Assembly: GCF_022682495.2 (NCBI RefSeq)
Contig: NC_071392.1
Coordinates: 58,739,459-58,803,458 of the forward strand
DNA: 64,000 bases
Reading direction: 5' to 3'
From: Desmodus rotundus
Lineage: Eukaryota; Chordata; Mammalia; Chiroptera; Phyllostomidae
Each line of letters opens with the position of its first letter. The stretch's first letter is position 1. The notes beneath the pieces are model-generated. The model searched no databases, had not been told where the DNA came from, and saw nothing but the letters and a program-made list of their open reading frames with translations. This document shows positions 1 through 10,128 of the stretch, one piece after another. The position numbers were made by a program, and so were the translations under genes.

Positions 1-550
1 TTCTGATGGAAAAAGTACCTAGGAGAAAACTCTACTGTGGAAGCTCATTCCGCTTCAAGGATCACAAAGTGCTATGCTAGCATTCCCTCCCTTGCTGACG
101 GGAGATCATTTCAGTAGCTCCTGCGCTATGACACGAGCCAGAGATGCTATATGGCAGCAAGGTTCTTGGACAGGATGCTCACAAGGGTACGTCCTATGTG
201 ACACACCGCTGCTTTCATCTCCTACTGAAATGAGAACATTGATAACACGTCCAATAGTGTGGATGGCTTTTGTTGAGAACACTTTTCGCACGACTTGATA
301 TAATTGCTGAATGACGCAGGGGAGCGCAAAGTCTTCACTGCTGTATTCTCAGAGTGGAATGAATGGCCTGGTAGGCCCAGGAGGTACTTTTAGCTTCTTC
401 CTCTTCGAATGCTTCACGAACGGGTGGAGTCCGAGGGACGTGGTAAAGTCTCCATGGTTTCTTAGGCTACAGTCTTCTTCTCCCATCACATCCGCTACGG
501 AAATGACAACATTGAGAAGACGTTGAACACTCAGACGGCTTTGGAGAAAA

Positions 551-567
551 ACCCGCTTCCTACGAAA
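551..567 (-). other. CENP-B-box-like 17-mer (unit 1)
   Basis: The minus strand reads TTTCGTAGGAAGCGGGT. This has every essential base of the CENP-B box (TTCG, A at position 10 and CGGG) and differs from the full consensus YTTCGTTGGAARCGGGA only at positions 7 and 17. In mammals this box is bound by the DNA-binding domain of CENP-B at centromeric satellites. It occurs about 880 bases upstream of the telomeric core. The nine fixed bases alone would be expected by chance about 0.016 times per unit on both strands, so the match is notable but not proof. Binding is inferred only. Confidence 0.6.
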
Positions 568-1354
568 TAGGTTGATTCCCGAGTGCGTTTGAGGAGCAAA
601 CAAATCTTCAGGAACGTATTATCTTCCACTGGGAGCCCCACAGGCTACTCTGACATTGACATTCCCTTAGGTCTTCCGAGACTTGGAGGCCAAGTCGCGT
701 AGCATGGCCTAGCGGCCTTCCAACGTCCGCATACGCTTTGCTCGCAGAACGCGTAATTTGGCGAAAACAGTGGTAGCCAAGCTTACTCTGGGTCATAGTT
801 GGCATAGTCCTGTGCTTCCGTTCACTCATTTGTTTTGGGCCACGTGATTCCACAAGTCTGTGGCTAGCAAAGTTACCGCCAAGGTGATCCTACAGAAAAC
901 CAATTGAAATGACGTTCCGAATCGGTGGCTTCTAGCGGCATCCCACACATTTCGCACTCTACTGAAACGAGTGCATTGACCTAGTGTTACCCGCTGGAGA
1001 TGAAGTTTTCTAATAAGGGACTTGTATGAGACATCCTGAGTCCCTAGTTGTTTGGAAGCCTTGCATGAATTCCTTGCTATTCTATCAGAAGGAAATTCAA
1101 TCGCATAGAGTCAGTGGGCTGTGAGCTTCATGGGCATATGTACGTTCGAGAAACAGTTTTGTCCACAAGACACAGTAGTCAGTAGCTGCAGGAGATCTTC
1201 GGCCTCTGCTGTTTTCCCGGACAAAAGAGAGCGGCGAAAAGCCCACACTCGCAGCTCATTGTCCTGCGGAGGTCTGAAACTGCTATGCTCCTGTTCATTC
1301 ACTACGGATTGAAAATGATTTCAGTAGCATTTGCTTTAGGACACAACCCACAGC

Positions 1355-1368
1355 TCTGATATATCAGA
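1355..1368. other. 14-bp perfect palindrome upstream of the telomeric tract
   Basis: TCTGATATATCAGA reads the same on both strands and lies about 80 bases before the hexamer core. It recurs at the same offset in most S and all L units. In M units and in units 5 and 26 a C-to-G change (CAGCTGTGAT) shortens it to ten bases and creates a CAGCTG site instead. No role is known to me. Confidence 0.6.
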
Positions 1369-1446
1369 AGATTTCTGTTTAAAGATAGAGTTAGGGTTAG
1401 GGCTAGCATTACGATTATGGAAAGGATAAGCTTTATCATGAGGGTA

Positions 1447-1632
1447 GGGATAGGGATAGGGTTAGGGTTAGGGATAGGGATAGGGTTAGGGTTAGGGTTA
1501 GGGTTAGGGATAGGGTTAGGGTTAGGGTTATGGATAGGGTTAGGGTTAGGGTTAGGGTTAGCGTTAGGGATAGGTTTAGCATTAGCGTTTGGGTTAATGT
1601 TACATATAGGTTTAGGGCTAGAGCTAAAGCTA
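1447..1632 (+). repeat. Interstitial telomeric tract, 31 hexamers (unit 1)
   Basis: A contiguous run of six-base units, mainly GGGTTA with GGGATA variants, then TGGATA, GCGTTA, GGGATA, GGTTTA, GCATTA and other degenerate forms toward the right end. The G-rich strand is +. Just upstream (about 1387-1446) hexamers are decayed (AGGGTT, AGGGCT, AGCATT, ACGATT). GGGTTA is the vertebrate-type telomere repeat in another phase. Consecutive GGG runs with three-base spacers could form G-quadruplexes, and TAGGGTTA half-sites for TRF-type proteins are present. Its in-frame reading gives Gly-Leu or Pro-Asn runs that are not genes. Confidence 0.97.
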
Positions 1633-2000
1633 GATGACGGCCACAGGTAGAGGACAGTGTGCCATAGAAGATCGTGCATTTCAGAGCTGTCTTAGCCCTG
1701 TGCTTTCACGCAGTCCGTTGAGGACGAGAAAGTGATTCTGTAGATCGTTGCACTGAAACACAGCAAGGTAAAAATAACAGAGCAAGAGAGCTGATCATAA
1801 GTTCTGAAGAGGGTATGTGATGTGGTACAAGGCACTCATTTCCAATTCAACTGCTATGAGCACATTGATCTAGTGCTGCGTTCATGCTTAAAGCCACTTC
1901 TCAGGAACATGTTCATTCCCGAGTAACTTGGCAGCTTTCAAAGCGTTCACTCCTGTGCTGTGTGAGAGAGTCACTCGGATAGAGTACGGGGACTGCTAGC

Positions 2001-2010
2001 TGCACGTGCA
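2001..2010. other. 10-bp palindrome with a CACGTG core near the unit end
   Basis: TGCACGTGCA, an E-box-type core, sits about 80 bases before the unit boundary used here and recurs in all copies. A second CACGTG is at 841-846 in S and M units but is changed to CAACGTG in L units. Binding by any factor is not shown. Confidence 0.4.
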
Positions 2011-2635
2011 TTTCCACGTTGCAAACACTGTATGGGCAAAGTGAGGTAGTAGGCGGTTGCCTCTCTTCTTCCCGGGGCTACGCTTTTCTGATGGAAAAAG
2101 TACCTAGGAGAAAACTCTACTGTGGAAGCTCATTCCGCTTCAAGGATCACAAAGTGCTATGCTAGCATTCCCTCCCTTGCTGACGGGAGATCATTTCAGT
2201 AGCTCCTGCGCTATGACACGAGCCAGAGATGCTATATGGCAGCAAGGTTCTTGGACAGGATGCTCACAAGGGTACGTCCTATGTGACACACCGCTGCTTT
2301 CATCTCCTACTGAAATGAGAACATTGATAACACGTCCAATAGTGTGGATGGCTTTTGTTGAGAACACTTTTCGCACGACTTGATATAATTGCTGAATGAC
2401 GCAGGGGAGCGCAAAGTCTTCACTGCTGTATTCTCAGAGTGGAATGAATGGCCTGGTAGGCCCAGGAGGTACTTTTAGCTTCTTCCTCTTCGAATGCTTC
2501 ACGAACGGGTGGAGTCCGAGGGACGTGGTAAAGTCTCCATGGTTTCTTAGGCTACAGTCTTCTTCTCCCATCACATCCTCTACGGAAATGACAACATTGA
2601 GAAGACGTTGAACACTGAGACGGCTTTGGAGAAAA

Positions 2636-2652
2636 ACCCGCTTCCTACGAAA
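2636..2652 (-). other. CENP-B-box-like 17-mer (unit 2)
   Basis: Same 17-mer as at 551-567. Confidence 0.6.
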
Positions 2653-3531
2653 TAGGTTGATTCCCGAGTGCGTTTGAGGAGCAAACAAATCTTCAGGAAC
2701 GTATTATCTTCCACTGGGAGCCCCACAGGCTACTCTGACATTGACATTCCCTTAGGTCTTCCGAGACTTGGAGGCCAAGTCGCGTAGCATGGCCTAGCGG
2801 CCTTCCAACGTCCGCATACGCTTTGCTCGCAGAACGCGTAATTTGGCGAAAACAGTGGTAGCCAAGCTTACTCTGGGTCATAGTTGGCATAGTCCTGTGC
2901 TTCCGTTCACTCATTTGTTTTGGGCCACGTGATTCCACAAGTCTGTGGCTAGCAAAGTTACCGCCAAGGTGATCCTACAGAAAACCAATTGAAATGACGT
3001 TCCGAATCGGTGGCTTCTAGCGGCATCCCACACATTTCGCACTCTACTGAAACGAGTGCATTGACCTAGTGTTACCCGCTGGAGATGAAGTTTTCTAATA
3101 AGGGACTTGTATGAGACATCCTGAGTCCCTAGTTGTTTGGAAGCTTTCCATGAATTCCTTGCTATTCTATCAGAAGGAAATTCAATCGCATAGAGTCAGT
3201 GGGCTGTGAGCTTCATGGGCATATGTACGTTCGAGAAACAGTTTTGTCCACAAGACACAGTAGTCAGTAGCTGCAGGAGATCTTCGGCCTCTGCTGTTTT
3301 CCCGGACAAAAGAGAGCGGCGAAAAGCCCACACTCGCAGCTCATTGTCCTGCGGAGGTCTGAAACTGCTATGCTCCTGTTCATTCACTACGGATTGAAAA
3401 TGATTTCAGAAGCATTTAGTTTAGGACACAACCCACAGCTGTGATATATCAGAAGATTTCTGTTTAAAGATAGAGGTAGGGTTAGGGCTAGCATTACGAT
3501 TATGGAAAGGATAAGCTTTATCATGAGGGTA

Positions 3532-3729
3532 GGGATAGGGATAGGGTTAGGGTTAGGGTTAGGGTTAGGGATAGGGATAGGGTTAGGGTTAGGGTTAGGG
3601 TTAGGGATAGGGTTAGGGTTAGGGTTATGGATAGGGTTAGGGTTAGGGTTAGGGTTAGCGTTAGGGATAGGTTTAGCATTAGCGTTTGGGTTAATGTTAC
3701 ATATAGGTTTAGGGCTAGAGCTAAAGGTA
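3532..3729 (+). repeat. Interstitial telomeric tract, 33 hexamers (unit 2)
   Basis: M pattern: two GGGTTA more than S, between the first two GGGATA pairs. Confidence 0.96.
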
Positions 3730-4732
3730 GATGACGGCCACAGGTAGAGGACCGTGTGCCATAGAAGATCGTGCATTTCAGAGCTGTCTTAGCCCTGTGC
3801 TTTCACGCAGTCCGTTGAGGACGAGAAAGTGATTCTGTAGATCGTTGCACTGAAACACAGCAAGGTAAAAATAACAGAGCAAGAGAGCTGATCATAAGTT
3901 CTGAAGAGGGTATGTGATGTGGTACAAGGCACTCATTTCCAATTCAACTGCTATGAGCACATTGATCTAGTGCTGCGTTCATGCTTAAAGCCACTTCTCA
4001 GGAACATGTTCATTCCCGAGTAACTTGGCAGCTTTCAAAGCGTTCACTCCTGTGCTGTGTGAGAGAGTCACTCGGATAGAGTACGGGGACTGCTAGCTGC
4101 ACGTGCATTTCCACATTGCAAACACTGTATGGGCAAAGTGAGGTAGTAGGCGGTTGCCTCTCTTCTTCCCGGGGCTACGCTTTTCTGATGGAAAAAGTAC
4201 CTAGGAGAAAACTCTACTGTGGAAGCTCATTCCGCTTCAAGGATCACAAAGTGCTATGCTAGCATTCCCTCCCTTGCTGACGGGAGATCATTTCAGTAGC
4301 TCCTGCGCTATGACACGAGCCAGAGATGCTATATGGCAGCAAGGTTCTTGGACAGGATGCTCACAAGGGTACGTCCTATGTGACACACCGCTGCTTTCAT
4401 CTCCTACTGAAATGAGAACATTGATAACAAGTCCAATAGTGTGGATGGCTTTTGTTGAGAACACTTTTCGCACGACTTGATATAATTGCTGAATGACGCA
4501 GGGGAGCGCAAAGTCTTCACTGCTGTATTCTCAGAGTGGAATGAATGGCCTGGTAGGCCCAGGAGGTACTTTTAGCTTCTTCCTCTTCGAATGCTTCACG
4601 AACGGGTGGAGTCCGAGGGACGTGGTATAGTCTCCATGGTTTCTTAGGCTACAGTCTTCTTCTCCCATCACATCCGCTACGGAAATGACAACATTGAGAA
4701 GACGTTGAACACTCAGACGGCTTTGGAGAAAA

Positions 4733-4749
4733 ACCCGCTTCCTACGAAA
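4733..4749 (-). other. CENP-B-box-like 17-mer (unit 3)
   Basis: Same 17-mer as at 551-567. Confidence 0.6.
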
Positions 4750-5628
4750 TAGGTTGATTCCCGAGTGCGTTTGAGGAGCAAACAAATCTTCAGGAACGTA
4801 TTATCTTCCACTGGGAGCCCCACAGGCTACTCTGACATTGACATTCCCTTAGGTCTTCCGAGACTTGGAGGCCAAGTCGCGTAGCATGGCCTAGCGGCCT
4901 TCCAACGTCCGCATACGCTTTGCTCGCAGAACGCGTAGTTTGGCGAAAACAGTGGTAGCCAAGCTTACTCTGGGTCATAGTTGGCATAGTCCTGTGCTTC
5001 CGTTCACTCATTTATTTTGGGCAACGTGATTCCACAAGTCTGTGGCTAGCAAAGTTACCGCCAAGGTGATCCTACAGGAAACCAATTGAAATGACGTTCC
5101 GAATCGGTGGCTTCTAGCGGCATCCCACACATTTCGCACTCTACTGAAACGAGTGCATTGACCTAGTGTTACCCGCTGGAGATGAAGTTTTCTAATAAAG
5201 GACTTGTATGAGACATCCTGAGTCCCTAGTTGTTTGGAAGCTTTGCATGAATTCCTTGCTATTCTATCAGAAGGAAATTCAATCGCATAGAGTCAGTGGG
5301 CTGTGAGCTTCATGGGCATATGTACGTTCGAGAAACAGTTTTGTCCACAAGACACGGTAGTCAGTAGCTGCAGGAGATCTTCGGCCTCTGCTGTTTTCCC
5401 GGACAAAAGAGAGCGGCGAAAAGCCCACACTCGCAGCTCATTGTCCTGCGGAGGTCTGAAACTGCTATGCTCCTGTTCATTCACTACGGATTGAAAATGA
5501 TTTCAGTAGCATTTGCTTTAGGACACAACCCACAGCTCTGATATATCAGAAGATTTCTGTTTAAAGATAGAGTTAGTGTTAGGGCTAGCATTACGATTAT
5601 GGAAAGGATAAGCTTTATCATGAGGGTA

Positions 5629-5886
5629 GGGATAGGGATAGGGTTAGGGTTAGGGTTAGGGTTAGGGATAGGGATAGGGTTAGGGTTAGGGTTAGGGTTA
5701 GGGATAGGGTTAGGGTTAGGGTTATGGATAGGGTTAGGGTTAGCGTTAGGGTTAGGGATAGGGTTAGGGTTAGGGTTATGGATAGGGTTAGGGTTAGGGT
5801 TAGGGTTAGGGTTAGCGTTAGGGATAGGTTTAGCATTAGCGTTTGGGTTAATGTTACATATAGGTTTAGGGCTAGGGCTAAAGCTA
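5629..5886 (+). repeat. Interstitial telomeric tract, 43 hexamers (unit 3)
   Basis: L pattern. Relative to M it contains a tandem duplication of nine hexamers (5701-5754 and 5755-5808, eight of nine hexamers identical) plus one more GGGTTA. Confidence 0.96.
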
Positions 5887-6889
5887 GATGACGGCCACAG
5901 GTAGAGGACCGTGTGCCATGGAAGATCCTGCATTTCATAGGTGTCTTAGTCCTGTGCTTTCACGCAGTCCGTTGAGGACGAGAAAGTGATTCTGTAGATC
6001 GTTGCACTGAAACACAGCAAGGTAAAAATAACAGAGCAAGAGAGCTGATCATAAGTTCTGAAGAGGGTATGTGATGTGGTACAAGGCACTCATTTCCAAT
6101 TCAACTGCTATGAGCACATTGATCTAGTGCTGCGTTCATGCTTAAAGCCACTTCTCAGGAACATGTTCATTCCCGAGTAACTTGGCAGCTTTCAAAGCGT
6201 TCACTCCTGTGCTGTGTGAGAGAGTCACTCGGATAGAGTACGGGGACTGCTAGCTGCACGTGCATTTCCACGTTGCAAACACTGTATGGGCAAAGTGAGG
6301 TAGTAGGCGGTTGCCTCTCTTCTTCCCGGGGCTACGCTTTTCTGATGGAAAAAGTACCTAGGAGAAAACTCTACTGTGGAAGCTCATTCCGCTTCAAGGA
6401 TCACAAAGTGCTATGCTAGCATTCCCTCCCTTGCTGACGGGAGATCATTTCAGTAGCTCCTGCGCTATGACACGAGCCAGAGATGCTATATGGCAGCAAG
6501 GTTCTTGGACAGGATGCTCACAAGGGTACGTCCTATGTGACACACCGCTGCTTTCATCTCCTACTGAAATGAGAACATTGATAACACGTCCAATAGTGTG
6601 GATGGCTTTTGTTGAGAACACTTTTCGCACGACTTGATATAATTGCTGAATGACGCAGGGGAGCGCAAAGTCTTCACTGCTGTATTCTCAGAGTGGAATG
6701 AATGGCCTGGTAGGCCCAGGAGGTACTTTTAGCTTCTTCCTCTTCGAATGCTTCACGAACGGGTGGAGTCCGAGGGACGTGGTAAAGTCTCCATGGTTTC
6801 TTAGGCTACAGTCTTCTTCTCCCATCACATCCGCTACGGAAATGACAACATTGAGAAGACGTTGAACACTCAGACGGCTTTGGAGAAAA

Positions 6890-6906
6890 ACCCGCTTCCT
6901 ACGAAA
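6890..6906 (-). other. CENP-B-box-like 17-mer (unit 4)
   Basis: Same 17-mer as at 551-567. Confidence 0.6.
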
Positions 6907-7785
6907 TAGGTTGATTCCCGAGTGCGTTTGAGGAGCAAACAAATCTTCAGGAACGTATTATCTTCCACTGGGAGCCCCACAGGCTACTCTGACATTGACA
7001 TTCCCTTAGGTCTTCCGAGACTTGGAGGCCAAGTCGCGTAGCATGGCCTAGCGGCCTTCCAACGTCCGCATACGCTTTGCTCGCAGAACGCGTAATTTGG
7101 CGAAAACAGTGGTAGCCAAGCTTACTCTGGGTCATAGTTGGCATAGTCCTGTGCTTCCGTTCACTCATTTGTTTTGGGCCACGTGATTCCACAAGTCTGT
7201 GGCTAGCAAAGTTACCGCCAAGGTGATCCTACAGAAAACCAATTGAAATGACGTTCCGAATCGGTGGCTTCTAGCGGCATCCCACACATTTCGCACTCTA
7301 CTGAAACGAGTGCATTGACCTAGTGTTACCCGCTGGAGATGAAGTTTTCTAATAAGGGACTTGTATGAGACATCCTGAGTCCCTAGTTGTTTGGAAGCCT
7401 TGCATGAATTCCTTGCTATTCTATCAGAAGGAAATTCAATCGCATAGAGTCAGTGGGCTGTGAGCTTCATGGGCATATGTACGTTCGAGAAACAGTTTTG
7501 TCCACAAGACACGGTAGTCAGTAGCTGCAGGAGATCTTCGGCCTCTGCTGTTTTCCCGGACAAAAGAGAGCGGCGAAAAGCCCACACTCGCAGCTCATTG
7601 TCCTGCGGAGGTCTGAAACTGCTATGCTCCTGTTCATTCACTACGGATTGAAAATGATTTCAGTAGCATTTGCTTTAGGACACAACCCACAGCTCTGATA
7701 TATCAGAAGATTTCTGTTTAAAGATAGAGTTAGGGTTAGGGCTAGCATTACGATTATGGAAAGGATAAGCTTTATCATGAGGGTA

Positions 7786-8043
7786 GGGATAGGGATAGGG
7801 TTAGGGTTAGGGTTAGGGTTAGGGATAGGGATAGGGTTAGGGTTAGGGTTAGGGTTAGGGATAGGGTTAGGGTTAGGGTTATGGATAGGGTTAGGGTTAG
7901 CGTTAGGGTTAGGGATAGGGTTAGGGTTAGGGTTATGGATAGGGTTAGGGTTAGGGTTAGGGTTAGGGTTAGCGTTAGGGATAGGTTTAGCATTAGCGTT
8001 TGGGTTAATGTTACATATAGGTTTAGGGCTAGGGCTAAAGCTA
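7786..8043 (+). repeat. Interstitial telomeric tract, 43 hexamers (unit 4)
   Basis: L pattern, same hexamer order as in unit 3, although the front of this unit is S type. Confidence 0.96.
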
Positions 8044-9046
8044 GATGACGGCCACAGGTAGAGGACCGTGTGCCATGGAAGATCCTGCATTTCATAGGTG
8101 TCTTAGTCCTGTGCTTTCACGCAGTCCGTTGAGGACGAGAAAGTGATTCTGTAGATCGTTGCACTGAAACACAGCAAGGTAAAAATAACAGAGCAAGAGA
8201 GCTGATCATAAGTTCTGAAGAGGGTATGTGATGTGGTACAAGGCACTCATTTCCAATTCAACTGCTATGAGCACATTGATCTAGTGCTGCGTTCATGCTT
8301 AAAGCCACTTCTCAGGAACATGTTCATTCCCGAGTAACTTGGCAGCTTTCAAAGCGTTCACTCCTGTGCTGTGTGAGAGAGTCACTCGGATAGAGTACGG
8401 GGACTGCTAGCTGCACGTGCATTTCCACGTTGCAAACACTGTATGGGCAAAGTGAGGTAGTAGGCGGTTGCCTCTCTTCTTCCCGGGGCTACGCTTTTCT
8501 GATGGAAAAAGTACCTAGGAGAAAACTCTACTGTGGAAGCTCATTCCGCTTCAAGGATCACAAAGTGCTATGCTAGCATTCCCTCCCTTGCTGACGGGAG
8601 ATCATTTCAGTAGCTCCTGCGCTATGACACGAGCCAGAGATGCTATATGGCAGCAAGGTTCTTGGACAGGATGCTCACAAGGGTACGTCCTATGTGACAC
8701 ACCGCTGCTTTCATCTCCTACTGAAATGAGAACATTGATAACACGTCCAATAGTGTGGATGGCTTTTGTTGAGAACACTTTTCGCACGACTTGATATAAT
8801 TGCTGAATGACGCAGGGGAGCGCAAAGTCTTCACTGCTGTATTCTCAGAGTGGAATGAATGGCCTGGTAGGCCCAGGAGGTACTTTTAGCTTCTTCCTCT
8901 TCGAATGCTTCACGAACGGGTGGAGTCCGAGGGACGTGGTAAAGTCTCCATGGTTTCTTAGGCTACAGTCTTCTTCTCCCATCACATCCGCTACGGAAAT
9001 GACAACATTGAGAAGACGTTGAACACTCAGACGGCTTTGGAGAAAA

Positions 9047-9063
9047 ACCCGCTTCCTACGAAA
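9047..9063 (-). other. CENP-B-box-like 17-mer (unit 5)
   Basis: Same 17-mer as at 551-567. Confidence 0.6.
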
Positions 9064-9942
9064 TAGGTTGATTCCCGAGTGCGTTTGAGGAGCAAACAAA
9101 TCTTCAGGAACGTATTATCTTCCACTGGGAGCCCCACAGGCTACTCTGACATTGACATTCCCTTAGGTCTTCCGAGACTTGGAGGCCAAGTCGCGTAGCA
9201 TGGCCTAGCGGCCTTCCAACGTCCGCATACGCTTTGCTCGCAGAACGCGTAATTTGGCGAAAACAGTGGTAGCCAAGCTTACTCTGGGTCATAGTTGGCA
9301 TAGTCCTGTGCTTCCGTTCACTCATTTGTTTTGGGCCACGTGATTCCACAAGTCTGTGGCTAGCAAAGTTACCGCCAAGGTGATCCTACAGAAAACCAAT
9401 TGAAATGACGTTCCGAATCGGTGGCTTCTAGCGGCATCCCACACATTTCGCACTCTACTGAAACGAGTGCATTGACCTAGTGTTACCCGCTGGAGATGAA
9501 GTTTTCTAATAAGGGACTTGTATGAGACATCCTGAGTCCCTAGTTGTTTGGAAGCCTTGCATGAATTCCTTGCTATTCTATCAGAAGGAAATTCAATCGC
9601 ATAGAGTCAGTGGGCTGTGAGCTTCATGGGCATATGTACGTTCGAGAAACAGTTTTGTCCACAAGACACAGTAGTCAGTAGCTGCAGGAGATCTTCGGCC
9701 TCTGCTGTTTTCCCGGACAAAAGAGAGCGGCGAAAAGCCCACACTCGCAGCTCATTGTCCTGCGGAGGTCTGAAACTGCTATGCTCCTGTTCATTCACTA
9801 CGGATTGAAAATGATTTCAGTAGCATTTGCTTTAGGACACAACCCACAGCTGTGATATATCAGAAGATTTCTGTTTAAAGATAGAGTTAGGGTTAGGGCT
9901 AGCATTACGATTATGGAAAGGATAAGCTTTATCATGAGGGTA

Positions 9943-10128
9943 GGGATAGGGATAGGGTTAGGGTTAGGGATAGGGATAGGGTTAGGGTTAGGGTTAGGGT
10001 TAGGGATAGGGTTAGGGTTAGGGTTATGGATAGGGTTAGGGTTAGGGTTAGGGTTAGCGTTAGGGATAGGTTTAGCATTAGCGTTTGGGTTAATGTTACA
10101 TATAGGTTTAGGGCTAGAGCTAAAGGTA
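9943..10128 (+). repeat. Interstitial telomeric tract, 31 hexamers (unit 5)
   Basis: S pattern. The last hexamer is AAGGTA rather than AAGCTA. Confidence 0.96.

Larger units (their letters stand above)
184..1890 (+). repeat. Diverged internal sub-repeats within the unit (shown for unit 1)
   Basis: A short motif recurs at 230-243 (ATGAGAACATTGAT), 503-516 (ATGACAACATTGAG), 967-980 (ACGAGTGCATTGAC) and 1856-1869 (ATGAGCACATTGAT). Similarity extends outward: copies 1 and 4 share AGGGTA and TATGTGA-like sequence upstream. Copies 1 and 2 share GGCTTT-G-GAGAA downstream and GAAATGA-AACATTGA. Copies 3 and 4 share CATTGA-CTAGTG. Copies 2 and 4 are followed by ATTCCCGAGT. The unit therefore seems to have grown from a smaller module before the telomeric tract and the present amplification. 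Confidence 0.6.
1..2085 (+). repeat. Satellite unit 1, class S (2085 bp), reference copy
   Basis: Reference for offsets used in this annotation: CENP-B-like box 551-567, diverged internal motif copies near 230, 503, 967 and 1856, telomeric core 1447-1632 (31 hexamers). S-class markers are C at 1060 and ACAGTG just after the hexamers. It opens an S-M-L trimer and closely matches units 5, 23 and 26. Confidence 0.97.
2086..4182 (+). repeat. Satellite unit 2, class M (2097 bp)
   Basis: Has two more hexamers than S. M-type markers are T at 2579 (CCTCTACGG), C at 3148 (CTTTCC) and A at 3410 (CAGAAGC). Close to units 6, 20, 24 and 27. A private A is seen in CCACATTGC near 4114. Confidence 0.97.
4183..6339 (+). 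repeat. Satellite unit 3, class L (2157 bp)
   Basis: L-type front: A at 4430 (AACAAGTCC), TATAG at 4627, GTAGTTTGG, TTTATTTTGGGCAACG and AATAAAGG. It has the long 43-hexamer tract and the L-type back (CATAGGTGTC). Nearly identical to units 7, 22, 25, 28 and 30. Confidence 0.97.
6340..8496 (+). repeat. Satellite unit 4, L-length chimera (S front, L back)
   Basis: The front matches S units 1 and 5, including C at 7399 (GAAGCC). By 7513 (CACGG) it matches L, and it carries the 43-hexamer L tract and L back. The switch therefore lies between 7399 and 7513. It follows an L unit and interrupts the S-M-L order. Confidence 0.95.

Noticed and set aside
74..298. 74-codon + strand frame beginning MLAFPPLL, repeated in nearly every unit
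   Set aside because: Short, overlaps an opposite-strand frame, no recognisable domain, and its Arg/Ser and other changes track the unit haplotypes rather than codon position. In unit 10 a C-to-T change (GACATGAGCC near 19210) breaks it with a TGA stop.
311..526. 71-codon + strand frame beginning MTQGSAKS
   Set aside because: Interrupted by TAG (TATAG in place of TAAAG) in units 3, 7, 11, 15, 18, 19, 21, 22, 25, 28 and 30, so it is not maintained as a coding sequence.
541..580. A second CENP-B-like box elsewhere in the unit
   Set aside because: Other TTCG and CGGG/CCCG occurrences that I checked (around 405-425, 575-590 and 1975-1992 of unit 1) lack the required spacing or the central A.
349..603. 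84-codon minus-strand frame beginning MFAPQTHS, intact in all complete units
   Set aside because: It has no recognisable domain, and its persistence is expected when copies differ by only a few substitutions. It overlaps the CENP-B-box-like site.
608..853. 81-codon minus-strand frame beginning MESRGPK
   Set aside because: In most L-front units the start is altered and only a shorter internal start remains. No family resemblance.
1141..1180. GTTCGAGAA near 1143 as a possible RNA polymerase III B box
   Set aside because: The last invariant C of the B box is missing and no convincing A box lies upstream, so no tRNA-like or SINE promoter is supported.
1417..1650. Gly-Leu/Gly-Ile frame of 77-101 codons across the hexamer tract
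   Set aside because: Direct translation of GGGTTA/GGGATA hexamers; low complexity and not a gene.
5618..5938. Additional Leu-Thr minus-strand frame of 106 codons in L units
   Set aside because: Arises only because the L back sequence creates an ATG in a second frame that reads the hexamers as Leu-Thr.
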